64,000 nucleotides of DNA from Mesorhizobium temperatum. Its GTDB lineage: Bacteria > Pseudomonadota > Alphaproteobacteria > Rhizobiales > Rhizobiaceae. This document shows, piece after piece, positions 54,266 through 62,901 of this stretch. Numbering within the stretch: the first letter of the stretch is position 1; each line of letters begins with the position of its first letter. The DNA is taken from the NCBI RefSeq assembly GCF_002284575.1, contig NZ_NPKJ01000072.1, positions 62,001 to 126,000 of the forward strand, read 5' to 3'. Made by a program: the position numbers and the translations under genes. The notes under the pieces were generated by a model. The model was not told the DNA's origin. It ran no database searches and saw only the letters and a program-made list of their open reading frames with translations.

Positions 54266-56203
54266 ATGAAGCCTGGGAAGCAAGCTAGCCCGTCCATGGA
54301 CCTGAAGATAGAAGACACGCTGGAGGCCAGAATCCGTCAGGATCAGCTTGCTGACCTGAGGGCCGGTCTCTTCGTGTCAATGCCGATAAGCGCTATCCTA
54401 TCAGGCCTCATTTTGACGGTGCAGGCCCTTTCAGGCAACGGCTTTGGCGCCGCGATCTGGTTCCTGGTCGTCAATGCGATAAATGTCGGCCGCCTTGCAC
54501 TCGCCCGTTATCAGCTAAAGCAAACGGGACGCGAGGACGATCTGACAGGGATTTCGCCTGGGCTTCGCTGCTTTGGCATCCTTGCTCTTCTGGCAGGGTT
54601 CGCCTGGTCCTTTCTTGCTGTCCTGACCGTTGGATACACGACACCTCACGCACCGCTGCATCTGATTATTCTGGCAGGCATCTCAGCTGGTGCTGTTACA
54701 TACGGCAGTTCATATGCCCCGGCTGCGACCAACTTCATCACACCCCCGCTCCTCATCACAGCGGGGTGCTTGCTGGCGAAAGGCAACTTTGAAAACTACA
54801 TTTTGGCTTTTACCGTTCTGCTCTTCCTGTGCGGCCTGGTTCGAGCCTCGTTTGTCGGACAAGCGCGCTTTCGCGATGCGAGCCGCCTGAGGCATGAGGC
54901 CGAGCGGCTTGCGGCCGAAATGGAGGCCAATTCCAGGCAGGACCACCTGACGGCCCTTCTCAACAGGCGTGGCCTCGAACACGCTATCTCTCGGTTCGAG
55001 ACTGCAGACGGCCCCTTCGTTGCAATGCTGGTTGATCTGGACGGGTTCAAATCCGTCAACGACACCTACGGTCACAGGACCGGTGATGAACTGCTTGTCA
55101 GGATCGCCCGCCGCGTAGAGGAGGAAGCACCGGAAGGCTCAACGCTCGCCCGCATCGGCGGCGACGAATTCGTGCTGTTTTTTCCCTCACTCAGGAGTTC
55201 GCTTTCTGCCAGTGATCTCGCATCCAACATCATAGCCAAAATTGCCCGTCCCTATCCTGAGGTCGCGTCCGTCCGGGTCGGGGCATCGATAGGAATATAC
55301 TTGGCCGAAAGCCCGGGACTGACGGAAATGTTGTTGCGGGCCGATATCGCCCTTTACACGGCCAAGCGTCGTGGCAGGAACGAATTTTGCCTGTTCGATG
55401 CCGAACTCGACAGGGAACTGCAACGCCGCCAATCCATCGAACGCGACCTTCATTCAGCGATAAAGACGAGAAGCCTGGGGCCTTGGTTCCAGCCCATCGT
55501 GAAACTCGACACTGAGGCCGTGGTCGGTTTTGAAGCCTTGCTAAGGTGGTCCCATCCGATTCATGGTCCCATCTCTCCACCCGAAATCATCACAGCCGCA
55601 CGCCAAACCGGAATGCTTCAGCTGCTGACCCAAACGGTATTCGCCGACTGTTGCGCTCTTATCGACGGCTTGGTGAAAGCTGACCGTCGGGATCTTCGTG
55701 TGGCGATGAATGTTTCACCGCGCGAACTGGAAGCCGGCGATATCGACGACATGGTTCTGGATGGTCTGGCGGCAAAAGACCTCCCTGCAACGATGTTCGA
55801 AATCGAGATTACCGAAGAATCCCCCGTTGACCCGGACAGAGTGGATGAAAAGCTCGGACGGCTTTCACATGCCGGCATTTCCATCGCGCTCGATGACTTC
55901 GGCACCGGCTTTTCCACCTTGGCATCGCTCAAGGACAGCCGGATACGCAAGGTGAAAATAGACCAGGGCTTCATTCGCGGCTTGGCCAAGTCCCGAGAGG
56001 ACCGGCTGCTTGTCAAAACGGTCATCGATCTTGGCAGGACGCTCGGCATCGAGGTCATGGCCGAGGGCGTCGAAACAGAGGCGGATCGGCAAACTCTGCA
56101 CAAGCTTGGCTGCAGAACCGCTCAAGGGTTCCTGTTCTCCAAGGCGGTGCCTCTGAACCAAGCGCTCGATTTGGCAGTAAAAGAGCACGCGAAGGAGTCG
56201 TGA
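54266..56203 (+). CDS. Membrane-bound GGDEF-EAL protein (cyclic di-GMP turnover)
   Basis: 645 residues. N-terminal region with about five membrane segments (residues 30-200), then a diguanylate cyclase domain with the intact RIGGDEF motif and DLDGFKSVNDTYGHRTGDEL, then a phosphodiesterase domain with intact GFEALLRW (EAL), NVSPRELE, EIEITEES, DDFGTGFSTL and KIDQGFIRGL. Both domains keep their catalytic residues, so both activities are possible. The GGDEF I-site RxxD is not obvious. A second start at 54296 (MDLKIEDTLE) is possible. Confidence 0.93.
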   Translation: MKPGKQASPSMDLKIEDTLEARIRQDQLADLRAGLFVSMPISAILSGLILTVQALSGNGFGAAIWFLVVNAINVGRLALARYQLKQTGREDDLTGISPGLRCFGILALLAGFAWSFLAVLTVGYTTPHAPLHLIILAGISAGAVTYGSSYAPAATNFITPPLLITAGCLLAKGNFENYILAFTVLLFLCGLVRASFVGQARFRDASRLRHEAERLAAEMEANSRQDHLTALLNRRGLEHAISRFETADGPFVAMLVDLDGFKSVNDTYGHRTGDELLVRIARRVEEEAPEGSTLARIGGDEFVLFFPSLRSSLSASDLASNIIAKIARPYPEVASVRVGASIGIYLAESPGLTEMLLRADIALYTAKRRGRNEFCLFDAELDRELQRRQSIERDLHSAIKTRSLGPWFQPIVKLDTEAVVGFEALLRWSHPIHGPISPPEIITAARQTGMLQLLTQTVFADCCALIDGLVKADRRDLRVAMNVSPRELEAGDIDDMVLDGLAAKDLPATMFEIEITEESPVDPDRVDEKLGRLSHAGISIALDDFGTGFSTLASLKDSRIRKVKIDQGFIRGLAKSREDRLLVKTVIDLGRTLGIEVMAEGVETEADRQTLHKLGCRTAQGFLFSKAVPLNQALDLAVKEHAKES

Positions 56204-56294
56204 CCGGCACCCGCCGCCGCCGTCTCTCGCGGCCCTGCGCTCGTGAATGGTGGGTACCGAGACTTCCCTTTTTGCAACGCGTGGCAGTCCACGC

Positions 56295-56483
56295 TGTGCG
56301 TCAGCCGGCGAACAGTTCCTTGTAGCCGGTGAGGCGCAGGTGGCTGAGAAGCTTGGTCGTCCGCAATCTTTCGTGGCCAAGTACGAGGGCGGAGAGCGGC
56401 GTCTCGATGTCATCGAGTTTCTCGAGGTAACTGCGGCGCTTGACGCTGATGCGTGCGAGATTCTGTCCAGCCTGCGGTCCTAG
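56295..56483 (+). pseudogene. Degraded XRE helix-turn-helix gene at the left edge of the transfer region
   Basis: The frame encodes VAEKLGRPQSFVAKYEGGER and RLDVIEFLEVTAALDADAC, the second half of a XRE regulator of the kind often found next to ICE transfer genes. The expected N-terminal helix (LxxARxxAGLTQxxLA) is garbled, and no good start codon is in place, so the gene seems truncated or frameshifted. Confidence 0.65.
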
Positions 56484-56855
56484 CGGGCGCCCGCGCGCCT
56501 GACGGCGCGCGCCGGGTGCTCGTGAACCGAGCCCGCTTTTCTTCGCCAAGCTCAGGCGGTCTCGGCCATTCGGCTTCGCCCCCTGCCGCGGGCAGCCTGT
56601 CGGCTGCTGACGGTCGCCGGCCAGGCGGCCGTCGCGGTCTGTCTGTTGGCCTTTCCCGGCGGCGCGCGGTGGGCGGCTCTCCCTTCTAGGCCCGCCGCGG
56701 CATCCCGCAACCCTTCGCTTGGCGCTTCGGGTCCTCCTCTTCGTTCCGGTCCTTCGGATGCGGTCCGCCTTCGACGGCGGGCCTTTCCGGTCGCGACTCG
56801 CCGCCCACCCCGCTTCCGGGGAAAGGCGCGGGATTGAAGAGCGGAGGACGAAACG
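56484..56855 (+). promoter_or_regulatory. Structured non-coding leader before ardC
   Basis: About 370 bp without a gene, unusually rich in short palindromes (for example CGCGCGC pairs near 56490-56515 and CCCCGCTTCCGGGG near 56810) and in CTTCGG-type loops. It ends with GCGGAGG ten bases before the ardC ATG. It likely holds the ardC promoter. Confidence 0.5.
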
Positions 56856-57818
56856 ATGCGTGCAAATAGTAAGCGTTCCGCCAGCGGAGAGGCTGGCGCA
56901 GGCAAGGGCGGGCGCTCGGGCGCCAGCCTTTATCAGGAGATCACCGACCGCATCATTGCCGAGCTGGAGCGCGGCACCGTGCCATGGGTCAAGCCATGGG
57001 GCAGGGCGAAGGCCGGCCTTGGCCTGCCGAGGAACGCGGCCACCCAGCGCGCCTATTCCGGCATCAATATCCTGATCCTGTGGGGCGCGGTCATCGAGCG
57101 CAGCTACCCCAGCCAGAACTGGCTGACCTTCCGGCAGGCGCTTGGCCTTGGCGGCAATGTCAGGAAGGGCGAGCGCGGCACGACCATCGTGCATGCCGAC
57201 CGCTTTGTTCCCAAAGACGAAAAAGAACGCGCAAAGGCCGCTGGCGACGAACCACAGGCCGTGCCGTTTTTGAAGCGCTTCACCGTCTTCAATGTCGCGC
57301 AGTGCGATAACCTGCCCGAACATCTCCATGCCGCCGCCGAGCCGCTGCCCGAGCGCGAGATCGTCCCGCAGGCCGAGGCTCTTATCCGCAGAAGCGGCGC
57401 GGATTTCAGGATCGGCGGCGACCGCGCTTTCTACATGCCGGGCAGCGATACCATTCAGGTGCCGCCGCAGCCGGCGTTCCTTCACCAGATCGACTACTAC
57501 CGCACCTGCTTTCACGAGCTTGGCCACTGGACCGGCCACCCGGCAAGGCTTGCCCGTGACCTCTCCGGCTCGTTCGGCTCCAAGGCCTACGCGCGCGAGG
57601 AACTGGTCGCCGAAATCACTGCCGCCTTCGTCTGCTCCAGTCTCGGCATCGAGCCGACAGTGCGCCATGCCGACTATATCGGCTCATGGCTGAAGGTGCT
57701 GCGCGAGGACAACCGCGCCATCTTCCGCGCCGCCAGCCACGCCTCCAAAGCCGCCGATTTCCTGCTTGGCAGTGACGCCGATGCCGAAGGGGCGGACCTC
57801 AGGGAGATCGCGGCATGA
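56856..57818 (+). CDS. ardC: ArdC-type antirestriction protein with zincin domain
   Basis: 320 residues: an N-terminal DUF1738 (ArdC) domain (LYQEITDRIIAELERGTVPW, NWLTFRQALGLGGNVRKGER) that binds single-stranded DNA in known members, and a C-terminal metallopeptidase-like domain with HELGHWTGH (HExxH plus third ligand) and an AREELVAEI glutamate. ArdC proteins protect incoming conjugative DNA in the new host. Its stop overlaps the next ATG. Confidence 0.92.
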   Translation: MRANSKRSASGEAGAGKGGRSGASLYQEITDRIIAELERGTVPWVKPWGRAKAGLGLPRNAATQRAYSGINILILWGAVIERSYPSQNWLTFRQALGLGGNVRKGERGTTIVHADRFVPKDEKERAKAAGDEPQAVPFLKRFTVFNVAQCDNLPEHLHAAAEPLPEREIVPQAEALIRRSGADFRIGGDRAFYMPGSDTIQVPPQPAFLHQIDYYRTCFHELGHWTGHPARLARDLSGSFGSKAYAREELVAEITAAFVCSSLGIEPTVRHADYIGSWLKVLREDNRAIFRAASHASKAADFLLGSDADAEGADLREIAA

Positions 57819-57989
57819 GCGCGCGCGATCCCGACATGCCGCAGAGCGAAACGACACGGCGAGGCGAGCAGACGCTATTCACGGCGTCCGCCCGCTCACC
57901 ATGCGCGCTCCGCTTGCCCTTCTGATCGGCGCGCCGATGCGCCCGCGCGCGGCGCAGAAGCCGCGCGCAACCAACTCGACCTGTTCTGA
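57815..57989 (+). pseudogene. Small ICE gene, apparently frameshifted
   Basis: An ATG overlapping the ardC stop starts MSARDPDMPQSETTRRGEQT, but the frame soon ends. A second frame continues as GVRPLTMRAPLALLIGAPMR, and a third ends ARNQLDLF-stop. These three pieces together look like one small conserved protein of ardC operons, broken twice. I cannot name its function. Confidence 0.45.
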
Positions 57990-58004
57990 CGAGGAGCTAT
58001 CACC

Positions 58005-58424
58005 ATGATCCTGATCACCGATGAACTGCGCGCCCGGCTTCTCGCCAATGGCGCAGCCGACACCGAAACCGACCATGTCCCCGTCGCAAAACTGTTCGAC
58101 CCGACCGGGGCGGCGACCTGGCTTCTGACCGAACTCGACGCCGATGGCGACACGCTGTTCGGCCTTTGCGACCTCGGCTTCGGCTTTCCCGAACTCGGCA
58201 GCGTCAGCCTTGCCGAGCTTGAAAGCGTCAAGGGCCGGCTTGGCCTCGGCATCGAGCGCGACCTCTATTTCAAGGCGCGGTTTGCGCTGTCGGTCTATAC
58301 CGAGGCCGCGCGTATCGCCGGCCACATCACCGAGGCCGAGCGGCTTCTGCGACAGGCAGCAGAAGCACTTTCAATCCAGCATTCCGAGCTTCCGCCCGAC
58401 GCGGCGGGACCAGCGCGCCGATAG
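58005..58424 (+). CDS. DUF2958-family protein
   Basis: 139 residues with the family pattern LITDELRARLLANGA, PVAKLFDPTGAATWLLTELD, LFGLCDLGFGFPELGSVSLA and IERDLYFKA. The family accompanies ardC and ParB-like genes on rhizobial ICEs and plasmids. No function is established. A GAGGAG lies before the ATG. Confidence 0.88.
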   Translation: MILITDELRARLLANGAADTETDHVPVAKLFDPTGAATWLLTELDADGDTLFGLCDLGFGFPELGSVSLAELESVKGRLGLGIERDLYFKARFALSVYTEAARIAGHITEAERLLRQAAEALSIQHSELPPDAAGPARR

Positions 58425-58434
58425 GCGCAAAACC

Positions 58435-58473
58435 GTCCCCGCCGCGCCGGCCTTCGGCCTCTGCGGCGGGGAC
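58435..58473 (+). terminator. Strong hairpin between the DUF2958 and ParB-like genes
   Basis: GTCCCCGCCGC and GCGGCGGGGAC form a perfect 11-bp stem around an inner GGCCTTCGGCC hairpin, followed by ACAACATTT. It could end transcription or reduce read-through into the ParB-like gene. Confidence 0.6.
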
Positions 58474-58553
58474 AACATTTCCGCCGTGAACATGGAAAAC
58501 GCGCGCCTGATATCTCCGACATCCTGCCATCGGTCCGCGCGCGCGGCGTCCTT

Positions 58554-60164
58554 GTGCCGCTTCTCGTGCGGCCCAACGGATCGCCGGAAAGCTTCGAGAT
58601 CGTTGCTGGACGGCGACGCTATTTCGCGGCGAAGTCTGTCGCCGATGAGCGCGCCGAGGGCGATCCCTTGCCCTGCGCCATCATGGAGGGCGGCGACGAC
58701 GCCGATGCGCTCGAGGCCTCGCTCATCGAAAACATCGCCCGCCTCGATCCCGACGAGGTGTCGCAATGGGAGACGTTTTCGCGGCTTATCGGGCAGGGTC
58801 GCACCGTTGCCGACATCGCCGCGACCTTCGGCATCACCGAGCTGATGGTCAAACGCATTCTGGCCCTTGGCGACCTCTTGCCCAAAATCCGCGAGGCCTA
58901 TCGGCGCGAGGAGATCGACGCCGAGACCGCACGCTATCTCACCATGGCCTCGACGGCGCAGCAGAAGGACTGGCTGGCGCTGTTCGCCGATCCCGAACAA
59001 TACGCGCCGCTCGGGTTTCAGCTGAAGCAGTGGCTGTTCGGCGGCCAGTCGATTTCCACCAAGGTCGCCCTGTTCGCCATCGAGGACTATCCAGGCCTGA
59101 TCGTCTCCGATCTGTTCGGCGAGGACAGCTATTTCGCTGATGCGGACCTGTTCTGGCAAAAACAGAACGAAGCGATTGCCGCCACACGCGACGCCTATCT
59201 GGAAGCCGGATGGTGCGAGGTGGTCGTGCTGGAAACGGGGCAGCATTTCCACTCATGGGACCACGAGAAGGCCCCGAAGAAAAAGGGCGGCAAGGTCTTC
59301 ATTGCCGTTACGCATCGCGGCGAGGTCGAGTGTCACGAGGGCTGGCTCTCGCGCAAGGAAGCCCGCCGCGCCCGCGAGAAATGCGACGGCGGCGAGAATC
59401 CCGAAACGCCCGACAAGCTGTCGCGTCCGGAACTCAGCGGCCCGATGCAGAACTATGTCGATCTGCATCGCCATGCCGCCGTGCGCGCAGCCATGCTCGA
59501 CCATCCCGCCGTGGCGCTGCGCCTGATGGTGGCGCACGCCATCACCGGTTCCGGCCTGTGGCAGGTGCGGCTGGAGCCGCAGCGCGCCGCCAACGAGACG
59601 GTGGCGGCAAGCCTTGCCGGCTGCAGGGCCGAAGCCGCATTCGCCGAGAAACGGCGCGAGGTCTTGGCCCTGCTCGGCTCGCCGGACGAGGAGGGCGCGG
59701 TCGCCGGCGGCAATGGCGACGCCTTTGCTATCGCCAGGGTCTTCGCTCGTTTGCTGGCGCTCACCGACGACGATGTCATGCGTGTTCTCACCGTCGTCAT
59801 GGCCGAGACGCTCGAAGCCGGCAGCGCCGTCATCGAGGCGCTCGGCAACCATCTGAACGTCGACATGGGCGCTTACTGGCAACCCGATGACGCCTTCTTT
59901 GACCTGCTGCGCGACAAGGAAATCGCCAATTCGCTGCTCGCCGATGTCGGCGGCAAGCATGTCGCGGACGGCAATGTCGCCGAGAAGGTCAAGACGCAAA
60001 AGAAGATCATCCGCGACTTCCTCTCGGGCGAAAACGGCCGCAGACAAGTCGAGGCCTGGCTGCCGCGCTGGATGAAATTCCCGGCCGAAAGCTACACTGA
60101 TCGAGGCGGCTTCCGCGCCGCCGATCAGTGGGCCAGAGTGCAGGCGTTGTTCGCGTCCGAATGA
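58554..60164 (+). CDS. ParB/RepB-like nuclease-domain protein
   Basis: 536 residues from a GTG. A ParB-type N-terminal domain is clear: VAGRRRYFAAKSV, ALEASLIENIARLDPDEVSQ and the helix-turn-helix VADIAATFGITELMVKRILA. A long C-terminal part of unknown role is shared by ICE homologues. The same frame continues upstream of the GTG (APDISDILPSVRARGVLVPL) to at least 58470 without an ATG, while the natural beginning (ISAVNMENAR) lies in another frame. The true start is thus uncertain, and the N-terminus may be broken by a frameshift near 58500. Confidence 0.82.
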   Translation: MPLLVRPNGSPESFEIVAGRRRYFAAKSVADERAEGDPLPCAIMEGGDDADALEASLIENIARLDPDEVSQWETFSRLIGQGRTVADIAATFGITELMVKRILALGDLLPKIREAYRREEIDAETARYLTMASTAQQKDWLALFADPEQYAPLGFQLKQWLFGGQSISTKVALFAIEDYPGLIVSDLFGEDSYFADADLFWQKQNEAIAATRDAYLEAGWCEVVVLETGQHFHSWDHEKAPKKKGGKVFIAVTHRGEVECHEGWLSRKEARRAREKCDGGENPETPDKLSRPELSGPMQNYVDLHRHAAVRAAMLDHPAVALRLMVAHAITGSGLWQVRLEPQRAANETVAASLAGCRAEAAFAEKRREVLALLGSPDEEGAVAGGNGDAFAIARVFARLLALTDDDVMRVLTVVMAETLEAGSAVIEALGNHLNVDMGAYWQPDDAFFDLLRDKEIANSLLADVGGKHVADGNVAEKVKTQKKIIRDFLSGENGRRQVEAWLPRWMKFPAESYTDRGGFRAADQWARVQALFASE

Positions 60165-60700
60165 ATCGATCAAGCCCCGCGGCGGTTCTTTCGAATGCCG
60201 CCGCTTGGCGCCTCTTCGGGCGGCGCCGGCTGCACATTGGCCGTCCTTCAGGCGCGCACCGCGCGAGAAATCCCGACGCCAATTCCACGCTGTTCGGCAG
60301 CACCGCACCACGCCGGCATGCCTGCTGGGCGCCAGGCGCATGGGCACTTCTGCCGATGTGGCACAGCGTCCGAGCCTCCGCAAACCCGACACCCGCACGC
60401 CGCCTGCTTGTCGTGCTCGCCCGATCGCGCAGCCTGTCTCCATGCTCTCGCCAAGGACCATTTCCCTGCGGCTGGCTTGTTGACCTATGGGCGGGTCCGA
60501 CCGCCCGAAACCCTCGCCACCAGCTTTTTTCCCCGCCGCCTGCGGCGGCTTCCTCGCGCCGCTTCGCTTCAAAAAAGCTGCCCGCTCGGGTCCTTCGCTG
60601 CCGCTGCGGCCCTGTTGGGTTCGGGCGGTCGGGACGCGCCCATCACGGTCCGCCATCGCAGGGGAATGGTCCCCGGCGACAGCAAAAAAGGAGACTTCAA
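60165..60700 (+). promoter_or_regulatory. 536-bp structured non-coding leader before the DUF736 gene
   Basis: No gene is supported. It contains a long inverted structure: AGCTTTTTT (60522-60530) pairs with AAAAAAGCT (60571-60579), enclosing the palindrome GCCGCCTGCGGCGGC (60535-60549). A hairpin GGGGA-ATGG-TCCCC (60661-60674) and the site AAAAAAGGAG lie just before the ATG at 60701. The style resembles the leader before ardC. Confidence 0.5.
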
Positions 60701-61024
60701 ATGACCGCGATCGGTTACGTCACCAGCCAAGAAAACGGCGGCTACAAGGGCCAGCTCAAGACGCTCAGCGTCCGCGCCGACATCGACATCGTGCCCAATC
60801 AGGCCAAGAGCGCCGACAACCATCCCGACTTCCGGGTGCTGACGCAAGGGGTCGAAGTGGGTGCGGGCTGGATCCGCACCGGCGAGACCTCCGGCAAGGA
60901 CTATGTGAGCCTGTCGATTGCCGCCCCGGAGTTCGGCCCGCGCAAGCTCTACGCCAATCTCGGCCGCGCCGCCGGCCAGGACGATGACGACACCTACGCC
61001 ATCATCTGGAACCCGGTCGACTGA
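60701..61024 (+). CDS. DUF736-family protein
   Basis: 107 residues: IGYVTSQENGGYKGQLKTLS, VGAGWIRTGETSGKDYVSLS and the tail AIIWNPVD identify the DUF736 family, common in rhizobial transfer regions near rdfS. The function is unknown. The ATG follows AAAAAAGGAGACTTCAA. A rho-independent type hairpin lies 13 bp after the stop. Confidence 0.92.
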   Translation: MTAIGYVTSQENGGYKGQLKTLSVRADIDIVPNQAKSADNHPDFRVLTQGVEVGAGWIRTGETSGKDYVSLSIAAPEFGPRKLYANLGRAAGQDDDDTYAIIWNPVD

Positions 61025-61036
61025 ACGGCCGAACTC

Positions 61037-61066
61037 GAGCCTCGCGCCGCAACCGGCGCGGGGCTC
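61037..61066 (+). terminator. Terminator between the DUF736 gene and rdfS
   Basis: GAGCCTCGCGCCG, loop CAAC, CGGCGCGGGGCTC, then TTTC: a 13-bp stem with one mismatch and a short T tract. It separates the DUF736 unit from the rdfS operon, leaving 61067-61191 as the rdfS promoter region. Confidence 0.7.
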
Positions 61067-61191
61067 TTTCATTGCGAAGCAGGTCCGCCCAAAAGGCGGC
61101 GAAAACTCTCCCCCGACTCTTCGCCCGTCCCCGAGACGACCTCGCTCGCCGATCCTCGCCTTCGCCTCCCGACAGCGAAACGAGGATCATC

Positions 61192-61461
61192 ATGGACGAC
61201 GAAAACGAACGCGCGGCCCGCGCCAAGAAGGGCAGTCCGTTTCTCAGCACCGCCCAAGCCGCCTTCTATATCGGGCTCTCCCAGCGCACGCTGGAAAAGA
61301 TGCGGCTGACCGGCAACGGCCCGAAATTCCGCAAGCACGGCCGTTATGTCCGCTACCACATCGACGAGCTCGACGACTGGTCGAAAGGCCGCCCGCAGGA
61401 CCCCACTCCCCACGATGGCGAGGGCAGTTCCGGTTCCGCCGGCGAGGGAGGCCGCTCATGA
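61192..61461 (+). CDS. rdfS: RdfS, excisionase-type recombination directionality factor
   Basis: 89 residues with a MerR/excisionase helix-turn-helix: FLSTAQAAFYIGLSQRTLEK, MRLTGNGPKFRKHGRYVRYH and IDELDDWSKGR. In R7A, RdfS turns the integrase IntS towards excision and is activated by FseA. The place directly before traF, with an ATGA overlap, matches the R7A rdfS operon. GAGG lies 6-10 bases before the ATG at 61192; a longer frame upstream lacks support. Its activator gene, fseA, is also in this window. Confidence 0.88.
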   Translation: MDDENERAARAKKGSPFLSTAQAAFYIGLSQRTLEKMRLTGNGPKFRKHGRYVRYHIDELDDWSKGRPQDPTPHDGEGSSGSAGEGGRS

Positions 61462-62006
61462 GCCGGCGCCCTTCCATCCGTCTGATCGGCAGCCGGCTGC
61501 GGCGCATCCGGGCGCGCAAGGTAATCATATGCGCCACGATAGGCTTGGGCCTGATCGGCTTCCCCGCCTTCGTCAAACTATCGCCTTGGCTGGTCTGGAA
61601 CGCCTCGGCAAGCGCGCCCGTCGGCCTTTATCGCATCGCGGCTGGATCACCGGCTCGCGGCGATCTGGTGCTCGTGCGCCCGCCAAAATCGGTTGCCGAT
61701 CTCGCCGCCGAACGCGGCTATCTGCCCCGCAACGTGGCGCTGGTGAAGCGGCTTGCCGCGCTGCCTGGCGAGCATGTCTGCGCCTTCAACGACGCGATCA
61801 TCATCGGCGGTGAGATCGTCGCGCGCCGGCTCGCAACCGACACCAAAGGCCGTCCGCTGCCATGGTGGAACGCGTGCCGAAAGCTTGGCCGCGACGAGGT
61901 CTTCCTGCTCGGCAGCGACAAAAATCGCTCCTTCGACAGCCGCTATTTCGGGCCGGTGCCGGCCGCAAATATCATCGGGGGGCTCGTGCCGCTATGGACC
62001 GAGTGA
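61458..62006 (+). CDS. traF: TraF, S26-family conjugal transfer signal peptidase
   Basis: 182 residues with an N-terminal membrane segment (VIICATIGLGLIGFPAFVKL), the catalytic serine area NASASAPVGLYRIA, the catalytic lysine in VALVKRLAALPGE and the C-terminal LLGSDKNRSFDSRYFGPV box, as in RP4 TraF, which matures the pilin. The start overlaps rdfS (ATGA), and the stop lies inside the next gene. Confidence 0.92.
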   Translation: MSRRPSIRLIGSRLRRIRARKVIICATIGLGLIGFPAFVKLSPWLVWNASASAPVGLYRIAAGSPARGDLVLVRPPKSVADLAAERGYLPRNVALVKRLAALPGEHVCAFNDAIIIGGEIVARRLATDTKGRPLPWWNACRKLGRDEVFLLGSDKNRSFDSRYFGPVPAANIIGGLVPLWTE

Positions 62007-62677
62007 CCCTCCTGATGCTTGGCATGATCGCCATTGCGCCATGCGCCTGTTCCGCCTCGACCGGCGCTGAGCCGGTCGACATCTCCCATAGTCCGCAGCT
62101 TCAACGATGGCAGGAGTTCACAGCGGAAGCAAGCAGACACTTCCGCATTCCCCAAGCCTGGATCCATGCCGTCATGGATGCCGAAAGCAGCGGCAAGACC
62201 ACGCTCGACGGCCGCCCCATCACTTCGCGCGCCGGCGCGATGGGCCTCATGCAGGTGATGCCCGGCACCTATGAGGAGCTGCGTGTCGAGCACGGTCTGG
62301 GCACCGATCCGCACGATCCGCGCGACAATATTCTGGCCGGAACCGCCTATCTGCGCGCCATGTATGTCCGTTTCGGATTCCCTGGCCTGTTTGCCGCCTA
62401 TAACGCCGGCCCGGATCGCTACGAAGACCATTTGAAGCGCGGAAAGCCGCTGCCGAAAGAGACGGTTGCCTACCTCAAACAGCTCAAGGCGGCCGGGGTT
62501 TCGGCGGCCGACATGCACCAACTCGAAGGCGAACCCAAGATACAAAAATGGCAAAACGCTCCTTCCGGACGCTCGCTCTTCTTCCTCCATGATGGTGTTC
62601 ACGCCCGCGAACGCAACGGCGACCTTTTCGTGCCGCTCGGGAAGGACGGCGCGCGGCCGAAGGAGCCGGATCGCTAG
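61994..62677 (+). CDS. Lytic transglycosylase (conjugation-associated)
   Basis: 227 residues. The N-terminal signal ends in a lipoprotein-like IAPCACSASTG. The SLT domain has the catalytic glutamate in AVMDAESSGKT, RAGAMGLMQVMPGTYEEL, NILAGTAYLRAMYVRFG and AAYNAGPDRY. It opens the cell wall for the transfer channel. It starts 13 bp before the traF stop. Confidence 0.93.
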   Translation: MDRVTLLMLGMIAIAPCACSASTGAEPVDISHSPQLQRWQEFTAEASRHFRIPQAWIHAVMDAESSGKTTLDGRPITSRAGAMGLMQVMPGTYEELRVEHGLGTDPHDPRDNILAGTAYLRAMYVRFGFPGLFAAYNAGPDRYEDHLKRGKPLPKETVAYLKQLKAAGVSAADMHQLEGEPKIQKWQNAPSGRSLFFLHDGVHARERNGDLFVPLGKDGARPKEPDR

Positions 62678-62901
62678 CGATGGATGGGCGGGGTGTCCCG
62701 GAGGGGAGGGCGCGCAGCGGGCGGGAAGTGGCGGGCGGTGAGGCGAGCGGTAAGGCGAGCGGTAAGGCAAGATAAAGGTACCGCCTCCAAGAGGCGGTCA
62801 AGTATCTGCCTGCACATCGTTTTCGCCGGAGGCTGCCTTCAGCGCCTGGAGGCTGCGGCGCGTAAGCGCCTCATCTCGCTACGATTATCCAGGAGGCTGG
62901 C
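62678..62901 (+). other. Candidate origin of transfer (oriT) before rlxS
   Basis: The 224-bp gap before the relaxase has three direct 12-bp repeats GGTRAGGCRAGC (62737-62748, 62749-62760, 62761-62772), then an 8-bp-arm hairpin ACCGCCTC-CAA-GAGGCGGT (62780-62798), then GTATCTGCCTGC, which is similar to nic regions of MOB-P type plasmids. A second hairpin (GGCGC-GTAA-GCGCC) lies near 62851. oriT next to its relaxase gene is usual. Confidence 0.6.

Noticed and set aside
59253..60656. Minus-strand open frame (467 codons) opposite the ParB-like gene and the following leader
   Set aside because: No domain, no ribosome site, and it crosses from a real gene into non-coding DNA.
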